The translations under genes and the position numbers were made by a program. From Chrysomallon squamiferum (Eukaryota > Mollusca > Gastropoda > Neomphalida > Peltospiridae): 64,000 bases of DNA. The DNA lies in the NCBI GenBank assembly GCA_012295275.1, contig CM022667.1:13975432-14039431 (forward strand). The letters run 5' to 3'. Below, one piece after another: positions 13,758-26,595 of this stretch. The stretch's first letter is position 1; the number at the start of each line of letters is the position of its first letter. The notes below the pieces were generated by a model. That model was given only the letters and a program-made list of their open reading frames with translations, did not search any database and was not told the origin of the DNA.

Positions 13758-14188
13758 GTTACACTGTCATGAAATTTAATTTTTCCGATTATAATCGTTA
13801 CTAAACATGAAAACATTCAAAATAAATTATTATTAATTAGCACTTAATTAAAATATAACTGTAAATAAATATTTACATTTAATATACAAAACATTTTGAC
13901 TGCAGTTATTGCTACAGTTTTTATCTTTTGTTATTACAAATGTAATAAATACACACAACATATTTCGTAAAGAATATACTGTTGTAGGTATATATAAACA
14001 CACTGAGTTCTGTACTGCTGTTTAAAATACACACACATACACCTATATATACGTACACACCACAGATTTAGTAAAATATATAAAACACTGTCTGATTCGG
14101 GTTTTTTCGGCTTTTCTTCTTCTTTTTTTTAAAATATGTATGTGTGAGTGAGAAAGAGATTTGAATATAATACACAATTAAATTTTAC

Positions 14189-14222
14189 CTGACAAAATGC
14201 AGAGGACGAATAACAATTTCAT
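14189..14222 (-). pseudogene. Extra exon 1 (1b) upstream of M3
   Basis: Intact 34 nt exon-1 copy with donor, encoding MKLLFVLCILS. Confidence 0.6.
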
Positions 14223-14411
14223 ATTACTCTTTATATAGTAGGAAAAATATTTGTTAATAAACATGAGTTCGATAAACGACTCGTTGAATGTCAGTACGTT
14301 TTTGTAGCGTTCCAAACAATGTGTAGTAATTTGAAAATACTAATCTTGCAGTTTAGACCTATGCTTTCTCAGCAGAGGTTTTGCTGCTTCTATTATTATT
14401 ATTATTATTAC

Positions 14412-14456
<45 letters not shown>

Positions 14457-15107
14457 TGTTATTATTATACGAAAAGATCCAAAACAATTATTGAATGTTT
14501 CTTCTCAAGCATAAAAATTATCATAAAATAATTATTTACTTTAATTTTATACCTAATTACCCATCAAAAGAAAAGAAACAAAAATTATTATTAAATATTG
14601 AAATAATAAAAAAAAAAAAATAAAAAAAAAAAAATATATATATATATATTTAAAATTAATAACAAGAAAAAGAATCAAATCTTGTTTTCTATCACAGACA
14701 TGGTGTGCCTGTTTCTGCATAGACTGTTAAACCTCCAGTAAGTAAAACTTTAAATTAGTTTTGTTTAGCTTTGCACGAGATTTATTAATAGTAAAGACTA
14801 TGCCATATATTTAACATATTTGTCATTAAAAAGTCCCCATGAAACATGTCCCATATTTTTGGTTAAGGAGAACAATTAGCTGAATTTGCGAATATAGGTT
14901 AAGTACATTCTGTCATCAGTTTTAAGATGTTTCGCACACCCACGGACAGATAGATACACCAACACATAAATACTCACACACATTACGAAACGAAAGAAAA
15001 ACTTGAAAATACATTATAACAAATGCTGATATTAGGAACATTAATTTATTTTTAAACAGGATATATCTCCAAATTCATAACATTGTAGAATAAATTATTT
15101 ACTCATG

Positions 15108-15172
<65 letters not shown>

Positions 15173-15392
15173 GATTATTATTAAAGATAGATGTGTTTGA
15201 GGCTTAGACATTGAAGTACACTATATACAGAACCATATTTTTTTACCCTTCATTTCTCAGTCAACGTAATATTTTTGTTTTATTTATTTATTATCAAATT
15301 ATTCATTTATTTTTTTTTTTTTTTTTTTTTTTTTTAAATATGTATTTGTGAGTGAGAAAGAGATTTGAATATAATACAAAATTAAATTTTAC

Positions 15393-15426
15393 CTGACAAA
15401 ATGCAGAGAACGAATAACAATTTCAT
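15393..15426 (-). pseudogene. Second extra exon 1 (1c) upstream of M3
   Basis: A further exon-1 copy with intact donor, created by duplication of the exon-1b segment. The junction lies at a poly-T run (about 15311-15335). Confidence 0.6.
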
Positions 15427-15594
15427 ATTACTGTTTATATAGTAGGAAAAATATTTGTTAATAAACATGAGTTCGATAAACGACTCGTTGAATGCCAATA
15501 CTTTTTTGTAGCGTTCCAAACAATGTGTAGTAATTTGAAAATACTAATCTTGCAGTTTAGACCTATGCTTTCTCAGCAGAGGTTTTGCTGCTTC

Positions 15595-15640
<46 letters not shown>

Positions 15641-16018
15641 GTTATTGTTATTATTATACGAAAAGATCCAAAACAATTATTGGATGTTTCTTCTCAAGCA
15701 TAAAAATTATCATAAAATAATTATTTGCTTTAAATTTATACCTAATTAACCATCAAAAGAAAAGAAACAAAAAAAGTATTATTAAATATTAAAATAATAA
15801 AATAAAATAAAATAAAAACAATAAATATATATATATAGATATATAAAATTAATAACAAGAACAAGAATCAAATCTGGTTTTCTATCACACACATTACGAA
15901 ACGAAAGAAAAATTTGAAAATACATTTTAACAAATGCTGATATTAGCAACATTAATTTATTTTTAAACAGGATATATCTCCAAATTCATAACAATGTAGA
16001 ATAAATTATTTAATCATG

Positions 16019-16080
<62 letters not shown>

Positions 16081-17207
16081 AGATAAATGTGTTTGAGGCT
16101 TATACACTGAAGTACACGATATACATAGCCATATTTTTTACCCTTCATTTCTCAGTGAACGTAATATTTTTTGTTTATTTATTTATTATCAAATTATTCA
16201 TTTATTTTATTTTATTTTATTTTATTTATTTTTTGTCAAAGATTCATTTGTTTCCCTAAGAACTTTGTCATGAAATTGTAACCTTTCTTATTATAATCGT
16301 TACTAAACATTAAAACATTTAATATAAATTTTTATTAGTTGGCACTTAACTAAAATATAACTGAAAATAATGATTTCTGTTTAATGCACAAAACATTTTG
16401 TTTGGCTGCAGTTGTTTCTATGGTATTCAGTTAATGAATCCTGTTAACAGCATCTTTGTGTATCTTTCTAAATATAGAAAAACATTACAAAAATTCTCTG
16501 TAAATAAATAAAAATATAAAAGATAAAATGAATAGTAATAATAATTTTAAAAATTCTATATAAAGAAGTAAGAAAATGTACAAAGTATAATTTTGAAGGC
16601 TTCAAACTCTGGCGATATTTTCTGTGTACGTCCTAACTGATAAGGACACAGTAAAAGGGAGATATACAGAGTTAGATTAGGATATTCACCCTTATTCCAA
16701 CAGTTAAATGCATATATTACACATGACTTAAATCGATAATTCAGCATGCAAAGTCTGCTAACTTAGTTTTTTATGATAACACCAATTGGGTGCAAATGGG
16801 GTTATCGAACCCAAGCATCAAAAAAAAAAACGGGGTAGGGCATCCGAATAGAGAAAAGAACTTAATAAATATGGTTGATTTATATTTAAATCGAATTGTT
16901 TATTTTATGTTTAATCTGTGTTTACATATTCAAAATATGTTCCTTTCTCATAACATTTATCAGTACCAGGCCCTATTCTTGAGTCTTTGGGGCATACAGC
17001 CACGGAGTTGGCCCTGGATATCACCAGACCTCAGTAATAATCTAGACAACACTGTAACGAATGCTGTTAAATAGCAACATTAATTTATTTTTCAATACAT
17101 ATAACAATACTTAATTATACTTCTTAATTATCAATTTGATTTTAATTTATTGATGATAGAAGTCTTTGAGGCTTATACACAGACGTTTTGTTGAATGTCT
17201 ATTTTGT

Positions 17208-17748
17208 CTATTTGTCTAAAATGACGAGCGCGATCATTACTCCAATCCACATCGAGAACACAGATCTGCGTGTCTGGTGCTCACCTGCAAAACAAACATT
17301 AAATCAGTTAATATGTAGTGAATCATTTAAATGTTGACGCTTGTTCAGGATCAAGTAAAACTTAATATCAGTTTTCTATAGAAAGGAAAGCTTATATTTA
17401 TAACTTGGAGTCTGACAATTTCTCGTTTTTTTCTGTCATGTCGTGCTTTATTATTATCATTATGGATTCGATTCTAGAAAGATAAGAACAATTATAAAGT
17501 AAACTTAATACATTTAGCTGACCTGTACGTACCTGTTTTGTTAAACTTTAAAACTGTCATTAGATTAAAAACTAACTTTTGATAGATAAAAATTACATTT
17601 CAGTAAATATACATAAAACTTGCCTTTACTTGACTGAGGATCAAGCGAGATTTCATCTCCAGCTGAAATGTTTTTAGAAATTTATTATATGTACTAGCAC
17701 GCACACACACATTCACATAGAATAATAAAACTACTAGTCCGTCTACTC

Positions 17749-17795
<47 letters not shown>

Positions 17796-19919
17796 AGACG
17801 TTCGACGTTAGTGTTTAACATTTTGGAAGTCATTTTGCATAGAGTTAAACGTACCGCAGTTATCTTTCATTTTCAATTTCACAATATTTATATTTCCAGT
17901 CAGATCATCTTCTTCAAGACAATCAGTGTTTATTGCACAACTCATCATTTTCTGGGCCAAGCTGAAGTGTAGTAAATTTATTATTATTAATTATATGAAA
18001 AAAACATCGAGTTAAAGTGATGATATTAGATTTGTAAGATTGCGAATGAAATTAATAATAAAAAAAATATATATATATACAGGGTGTCCCAAAATTAACC
18101 GAACCGCAAACTTACATAAAATTAGATATTAAAAACAACAAATTTAATATGTATATTTAGTATTTGCAAATGTTCTAAATGTCTACCTTGAACTTCAGTA
18201 CAATCACGACACCTTTTGACAACACTGCGACATACTTTTTGGCAAGTTTCCACTGAAATTTGGTTCCATTCGTGCTGAATACTTTGTTTCAGTTGATCAG
18301 TGGTCCTAGATTTATTAGCATAAACTGCGTTTTTTAGAACTCCCCATAGAAAGAAATCAGGTAGGTGTCAGATCCGAGGATCTTGCAGGCCATTCAATTG
18401 GTCCACGGCGTGAACAGTATTAACATGAACAGTATTAAAAGACTGCATCACAGACGTCCGCATTGTCGCGGTGAAACAGAAGTCTCGACCATGAAGAAGA
18501 CTACAATCAGGTAACAAAAATCATTCCAAAGACTGACAGAAGTAAATGAATAGTACAAAAGATAACATAAAATGACATAAAAGATGGAATTAAATTTGTT
18601 ATTTTTAATATCTAATTTTATTTAAGTTTGCGGTTCGGTTACTTTTGGGACACCCTGTATATATATATATATATATATATATAAACAAAATGTGTTCATC
18701 TATGTAGACCTATATAGAAAATATATCTGTAAAAACAGTATTAATAAATAAATACATTTTACATTAAAAAAAACCCCAAAACCAACAACAACAAAAAAAC
18801 AAAAACACACGAAAAAACAGACAAGCGAATGAATGAATGAATGAATGAATAAATCTACTATAGATTATTTTCGTTCGAACGTACACACAAATCTCAGGTT
18901 TGGTCAGTTCCTCGGTTTCGATTTTCTGCGCATATTCATCGCCGCATTTTCGGATTTCAGTTATGTTACAGTCACAGAGAGCCAAGTGTATTGTTACTGA
19001 AATAAATTCGGAACTATAGTTTTGCAAAACTGTCATTAGAACTGTGACCGATCATCAGAACGTGGGATTTAATAGAATTAGCAGTTTAAAAAATTCTTAT
19101 TGAAATTATGTGAATATTTGGTGTGTGTCTGTGCTTTTGTCCACCGTTATATATATATATATATATATAGGCATTTCTAGGACAGACAACGGCTAAAAAG
19201 AAAAATATTAGACCGTGATGTACCAGAATCTCTGCAACCCAACGTAATCTAGTTGGTATTGGCGTTCATATGTATGTATGTATGTGTGTATGTGTCTATA
19301 TATGTATGTATGTATATCTATCTATATGTATATTACACAGTTATCAAAGAAGTATACTGTTATGAAATTGTAATGTTTTTTTTTTTATTAAATTCGTTAC
19401 TAAACGTCAAAACATTTAATATAAATAATTATTAATTAGCACTTAACTAAAATATAACTGAGAATGAAAACTGAAATAACTACAAATAACTGTATCTTTT
19501 AAATAAATATTTACATTTAATGCACAAAATATTTTGTTTGACTGCAGTTATTGCTACAGTATTTATCTTTTGTTATTACAAATATTATATATAAATAAAT
19601 AAATAAATAAATAAATAAATATATATATATATATAACTACACACGTACATATATACAACAGATTTCGTAAAGACTATACTGTTGTGGATATATATCTAAA
19701 AACACATTGCGTTGTCTTTCTTGTTTTAAATACACATATATACACAGATACACCTGTATCACGTACACACAACTAATTTCATAAAGTATATACATCTACT
19801 GTCAGTTTTGGGGTTTTGGGGGTTTTGTAGGTATGTATGTGTGTATGTGAGAGAGATTTGAATACAACATACAATTAAATTTCACCTGATGAAATGCAGA
19901 TAGCGAAGAGCAGCTTCAT
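17208..19919 (-). CDS. M4: secreted Cys-rich protein with hydrophobic C-terminal tail
   Basis: Five exons: 19886-19919, 18885-18996, 17855-17961, 17624-17662, 17208-17284 (369 nt, 122 residues). Signal peptide MKLLFAICISS then VTIHLALC. The Cys spacing is unchanged, with an N-I-T sequon after the second Cys, and the tail ends ILDK. Exons 2 and 3 differ clearly from M1-M3, while exon 5 matches M2. Intron 2 contains a mariner-type element. Intron 4 has lost a block, and a matching block lies in intron 1 (about 19168-19270). Intron 4 begins with GC. There is no extra exon 1. Function unknown. Confidence 0.77.
18080..18657 (-). mobile_element. Short Tc1/mariner-type element in intron 2 of M4
   Basis: Terminal inverted repeats of about 65 bp begin CAGGGTGTCCCAAAA and end in its complement, flanked by TA on both sides. 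On the minus strand an open frame (about 18358 down to a TAA at 18122-18124) encodes a transposase C-terminal part with DFFLWGVLKNAVY, the region around the last catalytic Asp of the family. The N-terminal catalytic part is missing, so this is a non-autonomous deletion derivative. It lies in the same orientation as M4. Confidence 0.88.
19168..19270. repeat. Intron 4 fragment moved into intron 1 of M4
   Basis: Matches a block found in intron 4 of M5 (about 21527-21630) and of M1-M3. M4 lacks this block in its own intron 4 (gap near 17385). A TA microsatellite and a TATG microsatellite border it. Confidence 0.65.
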
Positions 19920-20350
19920 TTTTCTGTACACCTAGAGAATATTTGTTAGTAAATGTGAGTTCGACAAACGACTAACTGAATATCCATAATTTTTTAATGT
20001 TCCAAATAACGTGAAATAATTCGAAAATAATAATCTTGCAGTTTAGACTTGTGCTTTGTCGGCTGAGGTTTTGCTTTTTCTTTTCTTCTTCTTGTGACTT
20101 TGTTTTTAACGAGAATTAGTACGAAAAGATAAAAAAAAAAAGAAGATAAAAAATGTGAATGTTTTCTTCTCTTTCGTATTAGTAGTACATCTTATAGACA
20201 ACCATGTTCAATAATAATTCTTCTGATAAGAAGTAAATATAAACATCGAGAAAATAATAGGTTAAAATTTGTTTTTACATGTAAGAAAAGTTAATAATAA
20301 AAATAAAATCATAAACATAATAATAATATTAATAAAAACTATGTACTTTA

Positions 20351-20395
20351 CCGTTAAAGTACGTTCTGTACTAAATTACGTCATTTCCTATCTTA
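20351..20395 (-). promoter_or_regulatory. Partly degenerate CRE-like box of M4
   Basis: The first element (GGAAATGACGTAATTTAG on the minus strand) is intact. The second reads AACGTACTTTAACGG and has lost the GACGTCA core. It lies about 430 nt upstream of the M4 start. Confidence 0.65.
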
Positions 20396-20599
20396 GTTTT
20401 CAAAAGGTTAAGGTCGTCAAACGTCACCACTTTGTTATATTTATTTCTTTCCATTTTTCAAAACAAAGAAATAAATAAAAATTTAAAAAGAACAAAGGAA
20501 AAGAAAGAAAGAACTAAAATGAAATAAATGAATAAAATGAAATAAATGAATGAATGAAATATATAAATATACACCAAAAAAATAGATGTCTATTTAATA

Positions 20600-20860
20600 T
20601 TTTTAATATGTAATGTTTAGTCCGTCAAACACAATGACAGAAGTGGGTTTTAAGAACTAGGGTAACGCTGAAGGCCGTGAGGCTGAGAATTGGATGGAAA
20701 GGGGTAGACACTGTAAATCGCTCCTTGAGAAATTATTGACTTGTCTGTTGTCTAGACTAACTGTGGCCTCTCAAAGCAATTTCTGTTTCAAGAAGATCCT
20801 ATAAAAAGTTATAAGTTAGTTGTGGGCCCCAACATTTTGGCATGTTTTCGGTTTGTGTTT
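20600..20860 (-). promoter_or_regulatory. Conserved ~250 bp upstream block (M4 copy)
   Basis: Reverse-complement match to blocks upstream of the A and B genes (32081-32345, 37280-37558 and others). It is always on the far side of the CRE box and in gene orientation. It could be a distal promoter, a non-coding exon or an old mobile element; the constant position favours an ancestral upstream region. Confidence 0.6.
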
Positions 20861-21330
20861 GTCTGTATATAAATGTATAATCGTATGAAACGTTATGGTC
20901 TACCCATTTCCATTCTACTACTGGAAATGTATTTTATTTAAGAATATTTACTATTGAAGGTGATCACGTGATATTTAGTCCAGTATCTAACTAAAGAAGT
21001 AAGAAAATGTACAAAGTATGGTTATGAAGATTTGAAACTCTGGAGATATTTTCTGTCTACCTGCTAAATGATACGGACAGAGATATATAGCTAGATTCGG
21101 ATATACAGCCTTATTAAAACACTTTGTTAAATGAATGATTCTGCAATTACATAATGAAAAGTCTTGTAACAAAGTTTTTAAAATACACTACAACAAATGC
21201 TGTTAAATAGTAACATTCTTCTTTATTTTCAATTTGTTTTTTATTTTTAAATTGTTTTACTATTATTATTTTTGTTTACAGTTTGTCTTTGAAGCTTATA
21301 CGCAGACGTTTTGTTGAATGTCTATTTTGT

Positions 21331-23537
21331 CTATATGTTTAAAATGACGAGCGCGATCATTACTCCAATCCACATCGAGAACACAGATCTGCGTGTCTGG
21401 TGCTCACCTGCAAAACAAACATTAAATCAGTTAATATGTAGTGAATCATTTTAATGTTGACGCTTGTTCAGGATCAAGTAAAACTTAATATCAGCTTGCT
21501 ATAGATAGGAAAGCCAGCACTACAGGCATGTCTAGAACAGACAACGGATATAAAGAGAAATATTAGACGTGTGATGTACCAGAATCACTGGAACCCAACG
21601 TAATCAAGGTGGTATTGGCGTTCAGTGTAACATGTTGAAAATGTCAAGAGACAGCAGTGTTTAATATACAATTACCATAACTATGAGGATAACATAACCA
21701 GTTTTAGCAAATTTCAAAGATGTTTTCAAATCCGTCGGAACATAATAACCCCTTTAAACGCTTTTTTATACGGTTGATCTTAAATGCAATTACACATAGC
21801 AACCTACGGTTCATGTAAAATTTAATTTAAATAAATGTGATCCTTAATAATGAAAAATTTGGGAACCAGACCTAACCAGACGATTCAAGTAGAAATCAGG
21901 TATCATCGAATGCAACATTTATAACCCAGCTGTAATAATTATAACGTAAACTTAACACGTTTAGCTGTCCTATACGTACCAGCGTTGTTAAACATTAAAA
22001 CTTTGTATACATTAAAAACTAGCTTTTCATATATGAAAAATTATATTTCAGGAAATACATGTAAAACTTACCTTTACTTGATTGAGGATTAAGCGAGATT
22101 TCAGAATACCCTGAAATATTATCAAGAATTTGTTATATGTACTTAAACACACACACAAACACACACACACACACACACAGACACACACAAACGCAGTAAT
22201 AGTATCTTTAACATATCACTGTTATGAAAGGATGGCGTTCATTGTTAAACATTCGACTATTTTCATATTTCGATTCTCGTGAAAGTTGTGTGCGAGCGTC
22301 TACTGAAATTTAATGATTTCCGTAGCTGAATCTTATTATACTTTTCAATACAGAGACACTGACAGAAGGTCTCCGTGTATGCTGTTATATACTAACTAAA
22401 ATTCCACGGTTTAACTAAAGATACATGAATTACAAGTCTCTTTTCAAATATTTACCAATCGATTTGTGTTGAAATGGATTAGTGATTTAAAATATTTTAT
22501 GTAGATTCATGTGGACTGAACTCACTGAATACATAAGCAAACATACCGCACACTTCCTTCGAAAACTTCTGCAGGCTTTTTATAGTAGTTGCAACCCGTT
22601 GATCTGCCATACAAAATGCGTCGCTTATACAACTTGCCATTTTCTGTGTGTAACTGAAAGATACGCATTATTTTCATTATTGATTTAATGACAGAAACAT
22701 TAAGTTAATGAAACATCAGACTGGATTATAAAATAGGCGTGCAAAATTTATGTATGCATATATGTATGAATACATAATATATATGTACGTATGTGTGTAA
22801 GTGTGTGTGTGTGTGTAGTCGTATTTCTTTGTGTGCATGTGTGTGAACTGAATACGTGTGTATGTTGGTGTGTACAAGTACTCAAAAAACAAAAAATTAT
22901 AATAAGACAAATTTACAGGGTAAATACAGTCGTATGTATATTTAGCAGATACGAATTATACAGGCTTTGTAATTTTCTTTTTTTGTTGTATCTGTACTAC
23001 CAAACCACAGCAAACAAAATATAAATGTTTTTTAAATTAATAAATAAACAGACAAACAAACAAATAAACAAATTAATAAAGAAAGAAAGACAGAAACAGA
23101 AATAATTGAAATACTAATAAACTAGGTGATTTTGATATAAACTTACTAGCATTTATCGTCGTTGGTTGTAGATTGTAGGTTTATTTCCGTTTTGTATGTT
23201 TGTTCACACTGGTTAACTGTTGGAAGATCACAGTCTTGACAAAAAGCCAAGTATATTGTTGCTGAAAATGGTAAGTTTTGTATCAGAACTGTGGAGTTCA
23301 GAACATTCGATATAACGTAGTTATGAAACTGTTATTTCTAAAGTTTGACATTAATTTATTACATTTCGAATATATTTTTTTTCTTTTCTTAATGTCGACA
23401 CATTTGATAAAAATTATAAGAATTAGGTTCAGATTATACTATCATTATTGAAAATAATCTTAACAATTAGATTTAGAGTTTTGTCTTGCAGACATAGGAA
23501 AGTACATAACAGATTTTGATAAACTATAATAACAAAA

Positions 23538-23577
<40 letters not shown>

Positions 23578-23704
23578 AAAAATATATATATATAAAAATA
23601 CAAATTAAAAAATATCTATTTTTTTACTATTTGTGTTCATGTTTAAAAGTAATAAAAAATAATACTTTACCTGAGAAAATACCGAAAGCAAACAGATTCT
23701 TCAT
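21331..23704 (-). CDS. M5: divergent secreted Cys-rich family member
   Basis: Five exons: 23671-23704, 23147-23261, 22547-22653, 22072-22110, 21331-21407 (372 nt, 123 residues). Signal peptide MKNLFAFGIFS then ATIYLAFC. The first two cysteines are spaced C-x-x-C rather than C-x-C; the others keep the family spacing (about residues 22, 30, 49, 58, 64, 85). The tail ends ILNI and closely matches M1. Exon 4 has a standard GT donor (AAG/GTAAGT), unlike M1-M4. Introns 1 and 2 are very similar to those of M6, but only 14 of 35 exon-3 residues match. Function unknown. Confidence 0.75.
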
Positions 23705-23775
23705 CTTATTGCGTGCCTAGAATATGAATACATGTGGAGGGATAAATGGATGGATATGATATGTGTGTGTCTGTA

Positions 23776-23778
<3 letters not shown>

Positions 23779-23842
<64 letters not shown>
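23779..23842. repeat. GT microsatellite upstream of M5
   Basis: Long GT run. A shorter GT run lies at the same place upstream of M6 (about 28405-28433). Confidence 0.9.
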
Positions 23843-23843
<1 letters not shown>

Positions 23844-23878
23844 GCTACGTCACTAACATTGTTTAAACTACCCAAAAC

Positions 23879-23886
23879 TGACGTCA
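23879..23886. promoter_or_regulatory. Full CRE palindrome upstream of M5
   Basis: TGACGTCA about 175 nt upstream of the M5 start codon, in a segment conserved with the region upstream of M6 (28477-28484). Confidence 0.5.
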
Positions 23887-24196
23887 CAAAACCCGAGCCA
23901 AAATGTTAATCGTTACTGCAGAGCATCGCAGCTAATTCAATGATTGTTGCACAAAATCGTCTGTGGATTGTATCGTGTGCAACACTTTGACTTGTCTTTC
24001 TGCGAAATTTTTGTCTGAATAATAAGTACTAACGCCGATGTGCTTATACTTTTCCTTTCTTTATTTCTTTTTTTTTTTACAAATATTGTCAATGTACAAA
24101 AACTATACGTGTAAAATAATACCATACCTTTTTCTAAATTAGAAAAAAACAAAAACAAAAGAAAACCAACATACCAAAAAGCAGACGTTCACTGTT

Positions 24197-24223
24197 TGAT
24201 GACGTCGGCTGCTACGTCATTTC
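24197..24223 (-). promoter_or_regulatory. Paired CRE/ATF-like promoter box of M5
   Basis: On the minus strand: GAAATGACGTAG, a short gap, then CGACGTCATCA. It lies about 500 nt upstream of the M5 start and is matched at M6. Confidence 0.65.
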
Positions 24224-24424
24224 TTGAGTTCTAATATACATACACATATACTCGACGTAGACAGAACACAAACCTCGCCTTCGAAATTCTTACATTCTGA
24301 ATCCATTATCGCACAACCATACGGACTCGACGGCGATTCCAACATGAAAAATAGTTTCAATCCATATGTAGTTGGTTTCCTCTGTTAAAGAAAAGCAAAA
24401 AAAAAAAAAAAAAAAAAACTTTAG

Positions 24425-24470
<46 letters not shown>

Positions 24471-24498
24471 CAAATTAATAATAATAATAAAAAATACA

Positions 24499-24532
<34 letters not shown>

Positions 24533-24905
24533 CAAAAAACAACAACAACAGCAACAACAAAACAAAACAAAACATGTAAACTCAAAAGCTATATTTATTA
24601 ATAATTCGCTTGCAAAAAAATACTTTGAACTCGAAATTTTTACATGAACATTGTTTTGTGTTTTTGGTGAATTTGGCAAATTGTGTATTGCGATGACACA
24701 CCTCGAATCAGCCTTTTTCGCATCCCTCGGGTTCGCGGAGTTTGACTAAGTTCCACGAAAAACATTAAATGGATTTCTCCACAGAGAACATAAGTTTCTG
24801 TGACTTAAGATTTTAATGTTAAAAAATCGGGATGACAACTGTAAGCTGGTTATAATTATTTTATTTTTAAATCGAGAAGGTTTCGATTTGTATTTAATTA
24901 TTACA

Positions 24906-24960
<55 letters not shown>

Positions 24961-25692
24961 TTAGAAATACGCAGGCTGTTTTGTTTGAATTTTACAAGGT
25001 CAAATAATTGTACAGATAAACTATGATAATATATATCAAGGTATTCAAGCTTTTTCATAAAATGCTGATTTTTATTGTCAAATAAGTGGATTGTATAGTT
25101 TTTAGATACTGACAAACCTTATCTAAAACTGATATTATCAGATATCTAAAGTAAATACGAAAAGTTTCAGTGAAGTGTTAAACTAATTAATTAATAAACT
25201 AGTAATACTACTACTACTACTACATTAATTAATAAACTAGTAGTAGTACTACTACTACTACTACTACAAATAATAAAAGTATAAACAATAAGTCTCTTTA
25301 TTTTCATACAAACAGTTGTCTGTTAGAAAATATTTGTGATATTTTTGGGCAAGATGAAATCTTGTAATGCCCCAAGTTCATACACAAGTGTCAATTCTGG
25401 GAAATGTCTAAGAATAAAATGACAACAATCATGATCTCAGAATATAAAAATTTATTATTAAAACAAAATAAAATAATAATCATAAAAAAGCTGCTAAAAG
25501 TCTCATAAAATACGCTGTAACAAATTATGATAAATAGCAACATTAATGTATTTTTAAAGACAATATAGATATCGAAATTTATAATAGAAGACAATACGTT
25601 AATTATTCTTATATATTTTTAAACTTATATTTTTACAGTCTTTAAGGCTCAAACACAATCTGTTTGTTCAATGTCGATTCAGTCTATCTGTT

Positions 25693-26537
25693 TCACATGG
25701 CGAGTGCGATCATTATTCCAATCCACATCGAGAACAGAGATCTGCGAGCCTGGTACTCACCTGCAAAACCAAAGTTATTAAAGATCCAGTAAACATTAAT
25801 ATCAGCTTGCTATATACAGGCAAAACAGTCCTTCAGGCATTTCAACTTACAAGAGCAGGCAATGGATATAAAGAGAAATACGAGTCCTTTGATATATACC
25901 AGAATGTCCGTATCCCAACGTCATCAAGTTGGTATTTGGAGTTCTTCGAAATGTTGACAATGTCAAGAGACAGCAGTGCTTTTTTTTTTTATATACAAAT
26001 ACCACAACTATGTGGATAACAAAACCAATTTTAGGAAATTTCAAAGATCTTTTCAAATCTTTGGTAACATAATAATTGTTTTAAACGCCTTTTTATACAG
26101 TATTTCTTAAACATAATTATACTGATTTTGAGAATATTTATTCATAATAGCCTGCGGCCCATCTGAAAATTAATTTAACTAAAAGTGATCCTTAACACTG
26201 AAAATGTCTGTGAACCAGACCAAATCAATCGATCGATACAGAAATTAGGTAAGATCGAATGTAACATTTATAACCCAGCTGCTCAAATTCCGCCAACGGA
26301 AATCGGAAATGACGTAACAAAGAAAAACAAAACGTTACCAGCATTGATAAACTTTAAAGTTTTCATTAGATTAAAAACTAACTTTTCGTACACAAAAACA
26401 TGTAGTTCAGTAAATATACGTAAAACTCACCTTCATTTGTCTGAGGACCAAGCGAGATATCAGTGTCCTCTGAAATATTATTAGAAAGTTCTTATATGTA
26501 CTTGAACACATACAACACAGTCACACACATCTCCAAC

Positions 26538-26595
<58 letters not shown>

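Larger units (their letters stand above)
1..16587 (-). repeat. Three tandem units carrying M1, M2 and M3
   Basis: The same landmark starts at 1, 5192, 10446 and 16588, giving units of about 5.19, 5.25 and 6.14 kb. Each holds one complete five-exon minus-strand gene, a promoter box, an extra exon 1 and the same spacer. Sequence is nearly identical between units apart from microsatellite lengths and scattered substitutions concentrated in coding exons. The third unit is longer because the exon-1b segment (about 14100-15290) is repeated at about 15310-16200. Confidence 0.9.
13334..17207. other. Spacer between M3 and M4
   Basis: As in the other M spacers, but with the exon-1b segment present twice. 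Holds several ATT arrays (14392-14469, 15112-15182, 15596-15658, 16021-16080), poly-A and TA runs and duplicated 3' flank. The open frames at 14319, 15523 and 16790 are low-complexity or flank sequence. No other gene. Confidence 0.65.
19920..21330. other. Spacer between M4 and M5
   Basis: Contains the M4 box, the conserved upstream block, A-rich simple sequence (20460-20580) and, from about 20990, the degenerate 3' flank of M5. No gene is seen. Confidence 0.65.
23705..25692. other. Upstream region of M5 and spacer to M6
   Basis: Segments at 23845-24060 and 24160-24390 are conserved with the region upstream of M6 and may include promoter or 5' untranslated sequence. The rest is simple sequence (poly-A and AAT at 24395-24560, CA at 24907-24958, ACT at 25201-25267) and M6 3' flank. 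The open frames at 24290-24958 are read through microsatellites. Confidence 0.6.

Noticed and set aside
24290-24958. Minus-strand frames rich in Cys, Leu, Tyr and Val
   Set aside because: Translations of AAT, AAC and CA repeats.
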